A DNA stretch of 64,000 nucleotides from Archangium minus (GCF_044360475.1 NZ_CP043494.1:11160001-11224000), one strand, 5' to 3'. Counted from the first letter of the stretch, positions 25,545 through 35,243 are shown. Notes: generated from the sequence alone by a model not told the origin. Numbers and translations: made by a program.

Positions 25545-27191
25545 TCATGTGCGAGACACCCGTGAGTGCTGGAGCCGCAACGCGAGCAGGTGCTCGCACG
25601 GCCCCCGAAACAGCTTGTTCTGCTGGAAGAAGTTGCACGTGCACTCGCCGAAAACCATACGCTGGTCCGCGTCGAGTCGCAAAGTGGGTCGCAGCACCTT
25701 CGCGCCCTCCTTCACCGCACCGCTCAGCTCCACGGAAGCGTCCGTGGTCCCGAGCCGAACCTTGAGGTCCACCGCCCTCGCGTCCAGGAAGCGCGTGGCG
25801 CGCTCCTCGCGCTCGTTGGCGAAGCGCAGCTTGTCCATGGGCAGGGGTTCGCGGCTCAGCTCGCGCGCCCGGTACACGCCCTTGTTCAAATCCCAGATGG
25901 CCCGCCCCGCCTGCGTCCAGGCCGACAGCGCGCCGAGCACCGCGCCTCGCTCCAGCCCCAGCTTCGCCGCCAGCGCCTCGGGCCTGGCGGACCACGTCTC
26001 CTTGAGTGCGTCGAAGACGCGGCGGCGCGTGAACTCGTCCACCTGCCCGCGCGGCGCCATCAGGTCAAAGTTGCCCGCGGTGGACCAGTCATTGGCCGTC
26101 CACCCGGACAGGCCCAGCGTGAAGGACAGGTCTCCCAAGTCCGCCACGTAGAAGGACGGCAGTCCCGTGCCCAGCAGGTGCACCGTGAAGCGCCGAGCCA
26201 CGGGGATGAGCCGCTCCAGCACGCGCAGCCGCCGGCGACCCCACACGCGGATGTCATGCGTGCCCTCGCCCTCGAACACCGAGCGCGGACACTCCACCTC
26301 CGTCCCCCACGGCTCGAACACCACCTTCACCGGCTTCCCTGGCGCCAGCTTGTAGCGCATGGAGCGCGGCCCCTTCTTCTCCTTGTGCCTCGCGAGCACG
26401 AAGAGGAAGTTGTGCACGTCCATGGGGTGCAGCGTGAAGCGCACCGCCGACAGGGCCATCGCCGAGTTCACCTGCAGAAAGCCGCGCACCCACGAGTCCG
26501 GGAGGTCGATCTTCACCTCCTTGTACGCCGTGTCCGTGCCCGTCTGCGTGGTGAAGCCGCTCGGGTCCACCTCGAAGCGCGTGCGCTTGTAGGAGCGGAT
26601 CTTCTGGAACTCGTCGTAGAGCGGCGTTGAGTAGTCGATGTTGGTGGTGCCGCAGGAGAACTCGCCGATGTTCTGGAAGACCTCGTAGCTGGCGCCGAGC
26701 CGGCCGTAGCTGGACTCATCCTGGCTGAAGCACTCGAAGAAGCACTCGTCCGGGTGGACGGTGATGACCGGGTCGAACACGAACCACATGTCCCGGTTCT
26801 TCTCGTAGAGGTATTGGAAGTAGCGCGAGCGCGCCGTGTAGAAGGCGCTCATGCGGCGGGAGCTCTCCGACTCCAGCGCGGCGAGCTCCTCGCGCAGGGC
26901 CTTGAGGCGGCTGGCCACGGACTGGCGCTGGGAGGCAATGGACGCCAGGTCCACCTGCTCCTGCTGCGCGGCCCACTGCTTGTAGGCCGTCTTGTCCTTG
27001 GGCTTGAAGCGCAAGTCCGACACCACCACGTCGTGCAGGGCGGAGATGGCCTCGCGGAAGGCCACGTTCTGGCGCAGCTCGCCGGAGAAGAAGGTGGGCT
27101 GGCGCTTGAGGTCCGGTGCGAAGGACAGCTGGGTGCTGTCTCCCCGGTGCTGCACCGCGGTGTTGCCCGCGTAGGAGTACTCAAACTGCAC
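25545..27191 (-). CDS. SWIM zinc-finger protein
   Basis: A 548-residue protein. The C-terminus carries the SWIM signature C-x-C-x(12)-C-x-H (Cys517, Cys519, Cys532, His534) in ECTCNFF and GPCEHLLAL, a metal site used for DNA or protein binding. Before it lies a winged-helix-like region around EFTRRRVFDALKETW. The N-terminal half is large, mixed alpha/beta, with a coiled coil (SVASRLKALREELAALESES). It overlaps the WGR/HEAT gene by 11 bases and runs directly into the retron RNA. In E. coli the yeh (molR) locus also places a SWIM protein with WGR proteins, so the trio is probably one functional unit; its biochemical task is unknown. Confidence 0.8.
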   Translation of the reverse strand: MQFEYSYAGNTAVQHRGDSTQLSFAPDLKRQPTFFSGELRQNVAFREAISALHDVVVSDLRFKPKDKTAYKQWAAQQEQVDLASIASQRQSVASRLKALREELAALESESSRRMSAFYTARSRYFQYLYEKNRDMWFVFDPVITVHPDECFFECFSQDESSYGRLGASYEVFQNIGEFSCGTTNIDYSTPLYDEFQKIRSYKRTRFEVDPSGFTTQTGTDTAYKEVKIDLPDSWVRGFLQVNSAMALSAVRFTLHPMDVHNFLFVLARHKEKKGPRSMRYKLAPGKPVKVVFEPWGTEVECPRSVFEGEGTHDIRVWGRRRLRVLERLIPVARRFTVHLLGTGLPSFYVADLGDLSFTLGLSGWTANDWSTAGNFDLMAPRGQVDEFTRRRVFDALKETWSARPEALAAKLGLERGAVLGALSAWTQAGRAIWDLNKGVYRARELSREPLPMDKLRFANEREERATRFLDARAVDLKVRLGTTDASVELSGAVKEGAKVLRPTLRLDADQRMVFGECTCNFFQQNKLFRGPCEHLLALRLQHSRVSRT

Positions 27192-30100
27192 GGCGGACCT
27201 CCACCGGGCGAACGTGGAAGGGAACGGGAATGGACGGCTGTGCCTTGGCGATGGAGAGCATCGCCTCCAGCGCCGCGGCCCGATGCTCTATAGCGATGGT
27301 GGCTGACATCCGGTGCAGCACCTCCATGGCGACACGGCCGCTGGCCTCGGTGCTCCGGCCCTCGCGCTGGAGGAAGCCCAGCACACGCTGTCGCGCGACG
27401 CGGCCCTTGTTCACCTGGCTCAGCACCCGGGTGAAGTAGGGCGTCAGCTGCTCCACCAGGGCTGGGTTGCCACTGGCGAAACGGTCCAGGTAGTTGGTGG
27501 CGAAGAGCTGCACCGCGGGCGCGGGGTGCTCGGACAGACGCAGGAGCAGCGCGGGCCCGTCCACCTCGCGGAAGGAGCGCGTGAGCATGTCCCGCCCGAA
27601 GGCCTGCACGTCCTTGCGCACGCTGTCCGCCACGGAGACGAGCACCTCCAGGGAGAAGTCCTCCGGGGCGAAGCGCTCGCGAAAGTAACGGAAGCCGAAG
27701 GCGCGGGCGTCGTCCCAGCGCGAGTCCAGCAGGCCCACCGCTGTGGACAGCTCCGCGCGCACCTCTGAGACGTGTGCCTCCAGCCAACGCCACGCCCACT
27801 CGCGCACCGCCAGCACGTCATGCCCGGCGAGCTTCACCGCGCGCGGCACATCCACCGTCAACACCGCGCCATGGCGGGCGAGCAACTCCGCACCCACCGT
27901 CTGCGCGTCGGCGTCCTCGGAATCGAGCAGCCGCCACGCCGTCTCCACCGGCAGCGCGGCCAGCGCGGGCGCCAGCTCTCCCGAGAGGAGCGCGGCCACG
28001 TGTGCCGGCACGCCCTCCGGCAGGCGACGGCGCAGCAGCGCGGCCAACAAGGCCTCCACCACCCGTGCTCCGGCAGAGGGGCTCGCGGCCAGGAGCCGCC
28101 CGAGCAGCGGGCGCACGGCGGCGCGCACATCCGCCACGCGGCTGGTGGCCAGATGCGTGAGGAGCTCCTCCTGGGCCAGCAGCGTGGCCTCGGACTCCGA
28201 GAGGAGCGCGAGCAGCCGCAGGCCCAGGGCCCGGAGCGGCGCGTGCTCGGACTGCACCAGAAGGAGGAGCAGGTCCTCCGGCACGGGCTCGGTGCGCAAA
28301 TCCCTGCGCAGCAACAGCTCGCCGCCCAGCTCCTGCACCTCGGGCATCGGGTGGGCGAGCAGGTCGCGCACCACCTCCAACCCCACCGCGCGGGACACAG
28401 GCCCCAGCGCGGCGAGCACCACGCGGGCCACGTCCGTGGCAATAGGGCCGTCCTCCTTCTCCTTCAGGGACAGCAGCGCCGCCACCAACCGGCCCACGAG
28501 CGTGCGCACAGCCTGCTCGGAGAGCACGGAGCCGCGCACCAGGTTGGCGGCATACGCACGGGTCTCCGCGTGCCGCGCGGTGGCCAGCCCCGTGATGAAG
28601 CCGGTGTCCTCGATGAGGGCGTGGCGCACCTCGTCCATCCAGCGGAACGCCTGCTGACGGGCAGGCAGGTACGAGGAACGCGCCACCGCGAGCAGCAGCG
28701 CCCGGGGCTCGCGCCGCGCGTCCAGCCGCTGTGAGGCCAGCTCGAAGCCGAGGCGCGCAGTGGACACGTAGGGGCGCTCCAGCAACATGGCCACCGCGTC
28801 CACGTCCAGCCGCGCGAGGAAGTCCGGGCAGGCCCGCAGCGCGCGGGAGGCGAAGTCGTGCACCGGAGCGCAGCCACTCTCGTCCAGGAGGTGCAGCAGA
28901 CCCGCCGGGGTGCGCTCCCACAGCTTGGGGAAGGCCTCTTCGCGGAGCTCGGGCGCCTTGTCTCCGGGCCGATACGCGCTCAGGCAGCGGAAGGAGAGCG
29001 AGTCCTCCATGGGCTCGTAGCGCGAGCTCCCGTGGTAGAGCAGATGGTTGAAGGCCCAGTAGGGCCACCAGACGTCCCACTGCTTCTGGTCACGACCCCA
29101 GCCAGTCGTGCGCACGGGGACGGCGTCCGCGTCGCTGAAGGCGAGCAGCACGCCCACCGCCATCTTCACGAACTCCGGGCTCTCCAACTCTCCCAACCTG
29201 CGCAGCGTGCGCCACACCCTGCGCCGGAGGTACGTACGTGTCTCGCGGGTGTAGCCGCGAGGGTGGCTGAGCCTGAAGTGGCGCTCCTTCTCGTAGCGCC
29301 AGGCGATAAGGCCGAACACCTCGCCGTCGTACCGGTACTCGGCAGCCTTGAAGAGGTGACGCAGCACCCGCACCGCTCGCAGGGTGAAGGGCACCGAGCG
29401 GAGCACCCGCAGGAGCGCGGGCCGCACCGTCTCCGAGTCCACCAGGTACAGGGACTCGAGGACATCGACCGCCTCCTCCTTCCCGGAGGCGAGCCAGGCA
29501 TCGAGTGCCTTGCCAAAGGCTTCCGCGTCCCCTCCCCGGGCTGGCTCACGCAGCGCGGGGGGCAGCTTCCCCTCCACGTCCTTGCGAAAATCGGCGCGGG
29601 TGGTCTCATCGGAGAGCTGCATCAACGCCTCGGTGGCCATGCGGCGCACCATGTCCGGCGTGGAGGCATCTCCGTAGAGTCGCCCGAGCGCGGACACGGA
29701 GGCCTCCGAGCCCAGGCGACCCAGAGCAGCGGCGACGCAATACGCACGCAGGGGCGTGGCCCGCTCCAACATGGGCAGCAGCAGGGGCTCGGCGGAGCGC
29801 ACGCGCAACTCCCCCACGCGCCAGATGACACGCTCGAGGTCCCGAGGTTGGGCACGCACAGCGGCGCGGCGGAACCACCGCCGGGCCTGAGCCTCCTGCT
29901 GGAGCTGCTCCAGGAGGGCGCGCTCCCGGGGAGACAAGCCCGACGGAGCCTCCACCGCAGGAGGCGGCGGCACGGGAGTGCGAGATGCGGGCGGCGAGAC
30001 CGGAGTACCGGGCGCGCCCCCACGCACGTAGCCCGAGTCCAGCTTGGACTGGACGAGCTTGTCGAAGACGCGCTTCGCCTCGGCCTGGGGCACGGGCACG

Positions 30101-30255
30101 GGCGTCTTCGAGCCGTCCTTCAACGCAGTGCCCCTCCGCCCGTAGCGGAAGTTCACCACGCATTGGCCCGGGGAGACCTCCAGGAGGTCCACCTCGTACA
30201 CCTTGTCGCTCTTCCCCTCTTGGAAGAGCAGGCTCACCTGCTCGAGCAGTTTCAC
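27181..30255 (-). CDS. WGR domain protein with long alpha-solenoid (HEAT-like)
   Basis: A 1,024-residue protein. Residues 1-78 form a WGR domain (SLLFQEGKSDKVYEVDLLEV, then NFRYGRRGTALK), named for the W/Y-G-R core and known from PARPs and the MolR protein. A Pro linker follows, then from about 125 to the end helical repeats of HEAT type (for example AYCVAAALGRLGSEASVSAL, VLRHLFKAAEY, PMPEVQELGGELLLRRDL), giving a large scaffold. WGR domains bind DNA ends or nucleic-acid-associated partners. It starts one base after the stop of the WGR/propeller gene and overlaps the SWIM gene, so all three are made together. No enzymatic centre seen. Confidence 0.82.
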   Translation of the reverse strand: MKLLEQVSLLFQEGKSDKVYEVDLLEVSPGQCVVNFRYGRRGTALKDGSKTPVPVPQAEAKRVFDKLVQSKLDSGYVRGGAPGTPVSPPASRTPVPPPPAVEAPSGLSPRERALLEQLQQEAQARRWFRRAAVRAQPRDLERVIWRVGELRVRSAEPLLLPMLERATPLRAYCVAAALGRLGSEASVSALGRLYGDASTPDMVRRMATEALMQLSDETTRADFRKDVEGKLPPALREPARGGDAEAFGKALDAWLASGKEEAVDVLESLYLVDSETVRPALLRVLRSVPFTLRAVRVLRHLFKAAEYRYDGEVFGLIAWRYEKERHFRLSHPRGYTRETRTYLRRRVWRTLRRLGELESPEFVKMAVGVLLAFSDADAVPVRTTGWGRDQKQWDVWWPYWAFNHLLYHGSSRYEPMEDSLSFRCLSAYRPGDKAPELREEAFPKLWERTPAGLLHLLDESGCAPVHDFASRALRACPDFLARLDVDAVAMLLERPYVSTARLGFELASQRLDARREPRALLLAVARSSYLPARQQAFRWMDEVRHALIEDTGFITGLATARHAETRAYAANLVRGSVLSEQAVRTLVGRLVAALLSLKEKEDGPIATDVARVVLAALGPVSRAVGLEVVRDLLAHPMPEVQELGGELLLRRDLRTEPVPEDLLLLLVQSEHAPLRALGLRLLALLSESEATLLAQEELLTHLATSRVADVRAAVRPLLGRLLAASPSAGARVVEALLAALLRRRLPEGVPAHVAALLSGELAPALAALPVETAWRLLDSEDADAQTVGAELLARHGAVLTVDVPRAVKLAGHDVLAVREWAWRWLEAHVSEVRAELSTAVGLLDSRWDDARAFGFRYFRERFAPEDFSLEVLVSVADSVRKDVQAFGRDMLTRSFREVDGPALLLRLSEHPAPAVQLFATNYLDRFASGNPALVEQLTPYFTRVLSQVNKGRVARQRVLGFLQREGRSTEASGRVAMEVLHRMSATIAIEHRAAALEAMLSIAKAQPSIPVPFHVRPVEVRRAV

Positions 30256-30256
30256 G

Positions 30257-31681
30257 TCAGCTCACCAGCCTGCGGATGTCGCCATAGGCACGGTAGAAGC
30301 CACCGCGCGCGGACTCGTGGACTCCCTCTACCACGTAACGGCTACCCGCCTGGCGGATGTCCTTGGGGAATTGCACGTGGAAGTCAGGGCGGTAGCCAGG
30401 CGAAACCACGCGCACGCGCAGGTGCGGGCCATCCTGGTAGCACTCCACGATGACGCCACTGCCCGCCTCGCGCGTCGTCTCCACGGTGCCCGCGGGCACG
30501 GCGGCCACGGGCGCGGGCGCCTTGATGTCACGGGCCTTGGGCAGCGAGCCTGACTGCGCGGCCTGGATGGCCTTCTCGCTCGCGTCGACACAGGCGAGCA
30601 CGCCCTCGGTGGTGACGAGGTAGAGCCGATCCTGGAAGAACTGCATGGAGAACGCCGAGCCGCAGCCGGTGGACAGCTTCCACAGCCGCTGGCCCTTGTC
30701 GTTGAAGCAGTAGACGCTGGACATGTTGTCGCCAGCGAAGACGTACCGGCCGTCATCCACCGCGGCGCAGGAGAACACCGCCGCGTCGCACTGCATGACG
30801 GGCCCCGCATCGCCCTTCTTGGTGAAGCGGTGCACGAAGCCCAGGTTGGTGCAGGCGTAGAGGGAGGAGTCCTCCTGCCAGCCGAAGAGTACGTTGCCCT
30901 GGGTGGGGCGATGCCAGATTTCGCGGCCGTCCTCCCAGTCGTACATGGTCAGGCCACGCCCGTGGCCGTGGTACATGCCCAGCTCGTCGCAGCGGACCAT
31001 CCACCCCTGGGTGCCGACGCTCTGCTTCTCCCACTGGGACTCGTCCTCGTGGTTGATGGCGGTGAGCTTGCCGCCCGCGTCGGACACGCCGAGGACACCG
31101 TCCTTGATGTCCAGCCAGTAGATGTCCACGTCGTCCGAGATGTTGTACGCGACGCGCGGCACCTTGCCCCCGAGGTCGTAGACGCGGCCATCGTCGCACC
31201 CGGCGTAGAGCCAGCGGTCATCAGCGACGATGCACTTCACACCATCGGCGAGGCGGAACTGGGAGAGCGTCCGGCCTTCGTGGTCCACCGAGTAGATGGA
31301 GCCGCTCTCATTGCCCACCCAGCAGCGCGCGTCGTCCACGAAGATGCCGAAAGCGCGATCGCCCGAGTTGAACTTCCAGAGGAGCGGAGCCTGGTTCGCG
31401 TTGGAGCGGCCGCTGGTGATTTCCCGGCGGGTGACCGAGCGTTTTTTACGCTGGCCCATGACGGCGGGGGCATAACCCTTGCGAACCTTCTCATTGATCT
31501 TCTTGCGAGCCTCCGCGAGCGCCTTCTCCGGAGACGGAAACTGGGAAACCTGCATCTGGCCCTTGTCACCGATGCGGCCATAGCGAACGGTGAGGGAATT
31601 CCCCTCCACCTTCACCTCGTAGAACTTGTGCGAGCCGCCTCCTTCTTCCGACAGCTCCAGGTACGTCCGTTCCTCGGCCAT
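30257..31681 (-). CDS. WGR domain protein with beta-propeller
   Basis: A 474-residue protein. Residues 5-75 are a WGR domain (HKFYEVKVEGNSLTVRYGRI, GDKGQ), followed by a basic linker (GQRKKRSVTRREITSGRS). Residues 95-385 form PQQ/WD-like blades, for instance FVDDARCWVGNESGSIYSVD, DDRWLYAGCDDGRVYDL and DDGRYVFAGDNMSSVYCFND. The end (VVEGVHESARGGFYRAYGDI) is separate. It is the first gene of the run WGR-propeller, WGR-HEAT, SWIM, retron. No signal peptide, so cytoplasmic. It is likely a sensor or scaffold of that set. Confidence 0.82.
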   Translation of the reverse strand: MAEERTYLELSEEGGGSHKFYEVKVEGNSLTVRYGRIGDKGQMQVSQFPSPEKALAEARKKINEKVRKGYAPAVMGQRKKRSVTRREITSGRSNANQAPLLWKFNSGDRAFGIFVDDARCWVGNESGSIYSVDHEGRTLSQFRLADGVKCIVADDRWLYAGCDDGRVYDLGGKVPRVAYNISDDVDIYWLDIKDGVLGVSDAGGKLTAINHEDESQWEKQSVGTQGWMVRCDELGMYHGHGRGLTMYDWEDGREIWHRPTQGNVLFGWQEDSSLYACTNLGFVHRFTKKGDAGPVMQCDAAVFSCAAVDDGRYVFAGDNMSSVYCFNDKGQRLWKLSTGCGSAFSMQFFQDRLYLVTTEGVLACVDASEKAIQAAQSGSLPKARDIKAPAPVAAVPAGTVETTREAGSGVIVECYQDGPHLRVRVVSPGYRPDFHVQFPKDIRQAGSRYVVEGVHESARGGFYRAYGDIRRLVS

Positions 31682-31851
31682 TCTCAGGTCCCCCTATCAA
31701 CGCAGTACGTACAGAGTAGTCCGGGGCACTGACACCACGGAAGCCGCCCCAGCCGCTTCGCCGAGAAGTCGCGGCTCTGATTCGCCTTGACGCCAGCACA
31801 ACCCGAACAAGATGATTTCACTCCAAGGCATTGACGACCCGAGGAGGGGGT

Positions 31852-32508
31852 GTGCCTAACAAGTGCTGCTGGCTGCTCCTGCTGTCCCTGCTGGGAAACA
31901 CCCTGGGCTGCTCAAGCCCCAATCCCAACGTCCGGGTGCGCCGCTTGCCAACTGGACACCTTCAAGTCGATGGCCCGTTGGCGGGGCCTTTCAACTCACT
32001 GGAGCAACTGGCCACGCGGGCTTGCGACATCATGACCAGCCAACCCGGTGCGTCCAATGGGCCCTACGGCTTCGAGTATTGCGCCCTGTACTACTACGCA
32101 CGGGAAGAAAACGCGTACTTCCTCAGCTACCTCTCAGACATCCGAGGCCAGTTGGATCCTGTGGCCAAAACCTGCACCCTGCCCAATCGCCTCCATGATC
32201 CGAGCCATGCGGACCCCATCCTTCTCGGAGGTGCACACACCCATCCCAACAATCGGGAGTTCTCCCGGCGAGACCTGAGCGTCGCCTGGCTGCCCGTGAG
32301 ATTCTTCGATAGCGGTACCGGAAAGGTCTGGGACCGCCAGCTCATGATCTTCTTTCGAGAGAAGACCGGCGAATGCAGGGCCTACAATTACAACAACTCC
32401 ACGCGCATCGTCTCGGCCCTACGCGATGAAGCATGGGTTCCCATTGGGGAGGTCTACAATGATCTGGGCGATTTCCGCTTGTATGAAGGCAAGGACTGGC
32501 TCCCCTGA
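31852..32508 (+). CDS. Lipoprotein with JAB/JAMM-like HTHP motif
   Basis: A 218-residue lipoprotein. It starts at GTG 31852, behind GAGGAGGGGG; the signal is MPNKCCWLLLLSLLGNTLGC (lipidated Cys20). The mature part contains LLGGAHTHPNNREFSRRDLS, which resembles the JAMM metalloprotease pattern H-x-H-P...S-x-x-D (spacing shorter by one), with an acidic residue (REEN) upstream that could serve as the general base. DUF4329-type JAB domains occur as toxin effectors. If active it would be a periplasmic or surface Zn-isopeptidase. It is 18 bases from a second small lipoprotein. The enzymatic claim is tentative. Confidence 0.6.
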   Translation: MPNKCCWLLLLSLLGNTLGCSSPNPNVRVRRLPTGHLQVDGPLAGPFNSLEQLATRACDIMTSQPGASNGPYGFEYCALYYYAREENAYFLSYLSDIRGQLDPVAKTCTLPNRLHDPSHADPILLGGAHTHPNNREFSRRDLSVAWLPVRFFDSGTGKVWDRQLMIFFREKTGECRAYNYNNSTRIVSALRDEAWVPIGEVYNDLGDFRLYEGKDWLP

Positions 32509-32526
32509 GCATTTCGAGCTCCACAC

Positions 32527-32955
32527 ATGAGATCCCTCACCCTCTCCATCCTTCTCTGTGCCTGCACGCTGTCGGGCTGTGTGCTGTTCGAACGCCTCGG
32601 GTATCACAAATACCAGAAGGCCGAGCTGGCACCTCCCGAGGAGGCAGCAAGGATCAAGTTCCCGGACTCATACGAGAGTGGCGTTCGCATCGAAGGGGCC
32701 ATGATGAAAGCCCTTTCGGTCGCCATGAATGACTACCTGCCCTCCCACATCAAGGCCGAGGACCAGAAGGGGCCCGAGTATCAATGCCTCGCCCGCTGGG
32801 ACACGTATCGGACGGTCGTAATGCAGGCCCATGAGGATCTCTTCTTCGTCCTGCTCTCCCCCGACCTGTCGAAGTGCGCTCCCGGGTTCATCGTGCCTGA
32901 CGCGGGGGCGGAGTACGCGATCGACGGACAGGGCCGCATCCTCTCGAAGCGTTAG
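32527..32955 (+). CDS. Small lipoprotein paired with the JAB-like lipoprotein
   Basis: A 142-residue lipoprotein with signal MRSLTLSILLCACTLSGC (Cys18) and a mature domain rich in aromatic and charged residues (YHKYQKAELAPPEEAARI, YQCLARWDTYRTVVM, FFVLLSPDLSKCAPGFIV), two Cys probably bridged. No family known to me. The short spacing and shared lipoprotein nature suggest it works with the upstream gene, for example as a periplasmic inhibitor or immunity partner; this is inference from position only. Confidence 0.6.
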   Translation: MRSLTLSILLCACTLSGCVLFERLGYHKYQKAELAPPEEAARIKFPDSYESGVRIEGAMMKALSVAMNDYLPSHIKAEDQKGPEYQCLARWDTYRTVVMQAHEDLFFVLLSPDLSKCAPGFIVPDAGAEYAIDGQGRILSKR

Positions 32956-33060
32956 CCCGCGTCCCAGCTTCCAAGAAAAGTCGGGGTGCGCGCTCTCGAA
33001 CATCACGGGCTGCGAATCCGTGGTCGCGACCCGCTGGAGGCCCTATGGTGCGCCCCCACT

Positions 33061-34884
33061 ATGAGCGGCAGCACTCAGACGAAGGAGATGGTGGGTCAGG
33101 GACAGGTCACGCTCGCACCGTATGCACACCTGCTCCAACCCTTGTTCGAGCACGCACGCAAGAACCCGGACAAGCCCCTGTTCTCGCGTCGTGTCGGTGA
33201 CCGTTTCGAGCCCCTCACCGCAGGAGACATCGCGCGCACGGTGCGTCGGCTCGCCCGGGGATTGATGGCGCTCGGCGTCGAGCCCGGCCAGCGCGTCGCC
33301 CTGATGTCGAAGACGCGTGTCGAGTGGGTCCTGCTCGACTACGCCATCCTCGCCACCGGAGCCACCACGGTCCCCATCTACGAGACCTCCTCCGCCGACC
33401 AGGTGGAGTGGATCCTCAAGGACAGCGGGGCGGTGGTCGCGTTCTTCGAGACGGACACCCTGCACAGCCTCTACCGTCAGTCCGCGGACCGGCTCCCGGC
33501 CTGTCGCCATACCTTCGTCATCGACCAGGCCGCGCTCGACCACCTCCAGCAGCGTGGAGACGAGGTCGACGAGGCTCGCCTCGAGGAGCGGCTGTCAGGG
33601 CTGCGGACCGATAAGCTCGCCACCCTCATCTACACCTCGGGCACCACGGGGCGCCCCCGTGGCTGCGAGCTCACGCACGCCAACATCCGCGTGAACACCC
33701 TCCAGGTGCTGGCCCACGCGGGCAATGTCATCACCGAGCAGGACCGGACGTTCCTCTTCCTGCCGCTCGCCCACGCGCTGGCCAAGATTCTCTTCCTCGC
33801 CGCCGTGGAGAAGGGCAACACGGTCGCCTTCGCCACCAGCCCCGGCAAGATCACCGAGGAGCTGGCCATGGTCCGGCCCACGTGGTTCGGTACGGTGCCT
33901 CGGGTGCTGGAGAAGGTGTTCCAGACGGCCCAACAGAAGGCCGAGAGTGCTGGCAAAGGCCGCGTGTTCGACCTCGCCACGAATGCAGCCATCCAGTACT
34001 CGCGCGAGCGCTCCCAGGGCCGCACCGGTCTGCTCACGAGGCTCCAGCACGCCGTGTTCGACCGGCTCGTGTTCCGCACGCTCCGCCAGGTCCTCGGTGG
34101 GCAGCTCCGCTTCGTCGTGTCCGGCGGCGGGCCCCTCCCCGAGCGGCTGAACCACTTCTACAACGGCGTGGGCGTGACGGTGCTCGAGGGCTACGGCATG
34201 ACCGAGACGAGCCCGGTGCTCACCCTCAACGCCGACACCGCCAACCGCATTGGAACGGTGGGTCAGCCCCTGGCAGGCACCACCGTGCGCATCGCGGATG
34301 ATGGCGAAATCCTCGTGAAGGGGCCTCAGGTCTTCGTCGGCTACTGGAACAACCCGGAGGCCACCCAGCGCGCGTTCACCCCGGACGGGTGGCTGCAGAC
34401 GGGAGACCTCGGGAGCCTGGATGAGCAGGGCTTCCTGCGCATCACCGGCCGCAAGAAGGAGATCCTCGTCACCGCGGCCGGCAAGAACGTGGCGCCGGGT
34501 CCTCTGGAGGATCGCATCCGCGAGCACCCGCTGGTCAGCCAGGCCATGGTGGTGGGCGAGGGCAAACCCTTCGTATCGGCGCTCGTCACGATCGATGTCG
34601 GCGCCTTCTCCAACTGGGCTCGGAAGAACGGCAAGGACGGGCAGCCACTGGAGTCCCTGGTGGAGGACAAGGCGCTGCGCAACGAGGTGAGCCAGGCCAT
34701 CGACTCCGCCAACCGCTCGGTGTCGCGCGCGGAGTCCATCCGCAAGTTCGTCATCCTCCCGCACGACTTCACCATCGAGCGCAACGAGCTGACGCCCTCG
34801 CTCAAGGTGCGGCGCCACGTCGTCAGCCAGCACTACGCCCAGGTCATCGAGCACCTGTACGAGCGCGCTGGCGGTGGCGACTGA
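33061..34884 (+). CDS. Long-chain acyl-CoA synthetase (AMP-forming)
   Basis: A 607-residue ANL-superfamily ligase that activates fatty acids with ATP and CoA at the cytoplasmic membrane. Diagnostic blocks: the P-loop LIYTSGTTGRPRGCELTH (Arg where most have Lys), the aromatic-adenine motif LEGYGMTETSP, GWLQTGDLGSLDEQGFL, and the hinge ITGRKKEILVTAAGKN. The PRGCELTH variant and overall size match the FadD15-like long-chain group. The ATG at 33061 is used; upstream codons are not conserved-looking. Stands alone, no beta-oxidation neighbours. Confidence 0.92.
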   Translation: MSGSTQTKEMVGQGQVTLAPYAHLLQPLFEHARKNPDKPLFSRRVGDRFEPLTAGDIARTVRRLARGLMALGVEPGQRVALMSKTRVEWVLLDYAILATGATTVPIYETSSADQVEWILKDSGAVVAFFETDTLHSLYRQSADRLPACRHTFVIDQAALDHLQQRGDEVDEARLEERLSGLRTDKLATLIYTSGTTGRPRGCELTHANIRVNTLQVLAHAGNVITEQDRTFLFLPLAHALAKILFLAAVEKGNTVAFATSPGKITEELAMVRPTWFGTVPRVLEKVFQTAQQKAESAGKGRVFDLATNAAIQYSRERSQGRTGLLTRLQHAVFDRLVFRTLRQVLGGQLRFVVSGGGPLPERLNHFYNGVGVTVLEGYGMTETSPVLTLNADTANRIGTVGQPLAGTTVRIADDGEILVKGPQVFVGYWNNPEATQRAFTPDGWLQTGDLGSLDEQGFLRITGRKKEILVTAAGKNVAPGPLEDRIREHPLVSQAMVVGEGKPFVSALVTIDVGAFSNWARKNGKDGQPLESLVEDKALRNEVSQAIDSANRSVSRAESIRKFVILPHDFTIERNELTPSLKVRRHVVSQHYAQVIEHLYERAGGGD

Positions 34885-34946
34885 AGTGGCCCGCCGTGCT
34901 CCAGCCCCAGCGGGCCAGGCACGGCGAGCCTCGAGCCGTCCTCCAC

Positions 34947-35243
34947 TCACGCGATGATGGTCGGCGCTCCCGGCGGCTGAGTGTCCGGGTTGGGCGCCTC
35001 GTGGATGCCCGGAGGTTGGATCTCCGGCTCATAATGACGGCCCGGCTCATTGTCGTCCGGCTCGCGCCGCGGAGGTGCAATCTCCGGCGGCTGACGCGAG
35101 GGCGGCTCAATCTCCGGTGCGTGCCGCCGCGTAGGGGGCTCAATCTCCGGTGGACCCACGGGCCCCGGATCCCTCTGGGGTGTCTTCTGCGGCTCCGGCT
35201 CCTTCACCGGTGAGCCGGGTGTCCTGGGCGGCTGCTCTGGCAT
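34947..35243 (-). CDS. Proline-rich disordered small protein
   Basis: A 98-residue protein consisting of Pro/Glu/Arg repeats, mainly P-E-I-E/A/Q-P-P units (PPEIEPPTRRH, APEIEPPSRQ, PPEIAPPRREPDDNEP). No signal peptide, no hydrophobic core, so it should be unfolded. AGGGGAGG lies ahead of its ATG at 35243. It may be a linker-like or stress protein, or a weakly constrained ORF; good third-position GC supports coding. Confidence 0.5.
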   Translation of the reverse strand: MPEQPPRTPGSPVKEPEPQKTPQRDPGPVGPPEIEPPTRRHAPEIEPPSRQPPEIAPPRREPDDNEPGRHYEPEIQPPGIHEAPNPDTQPPGAPTIIA

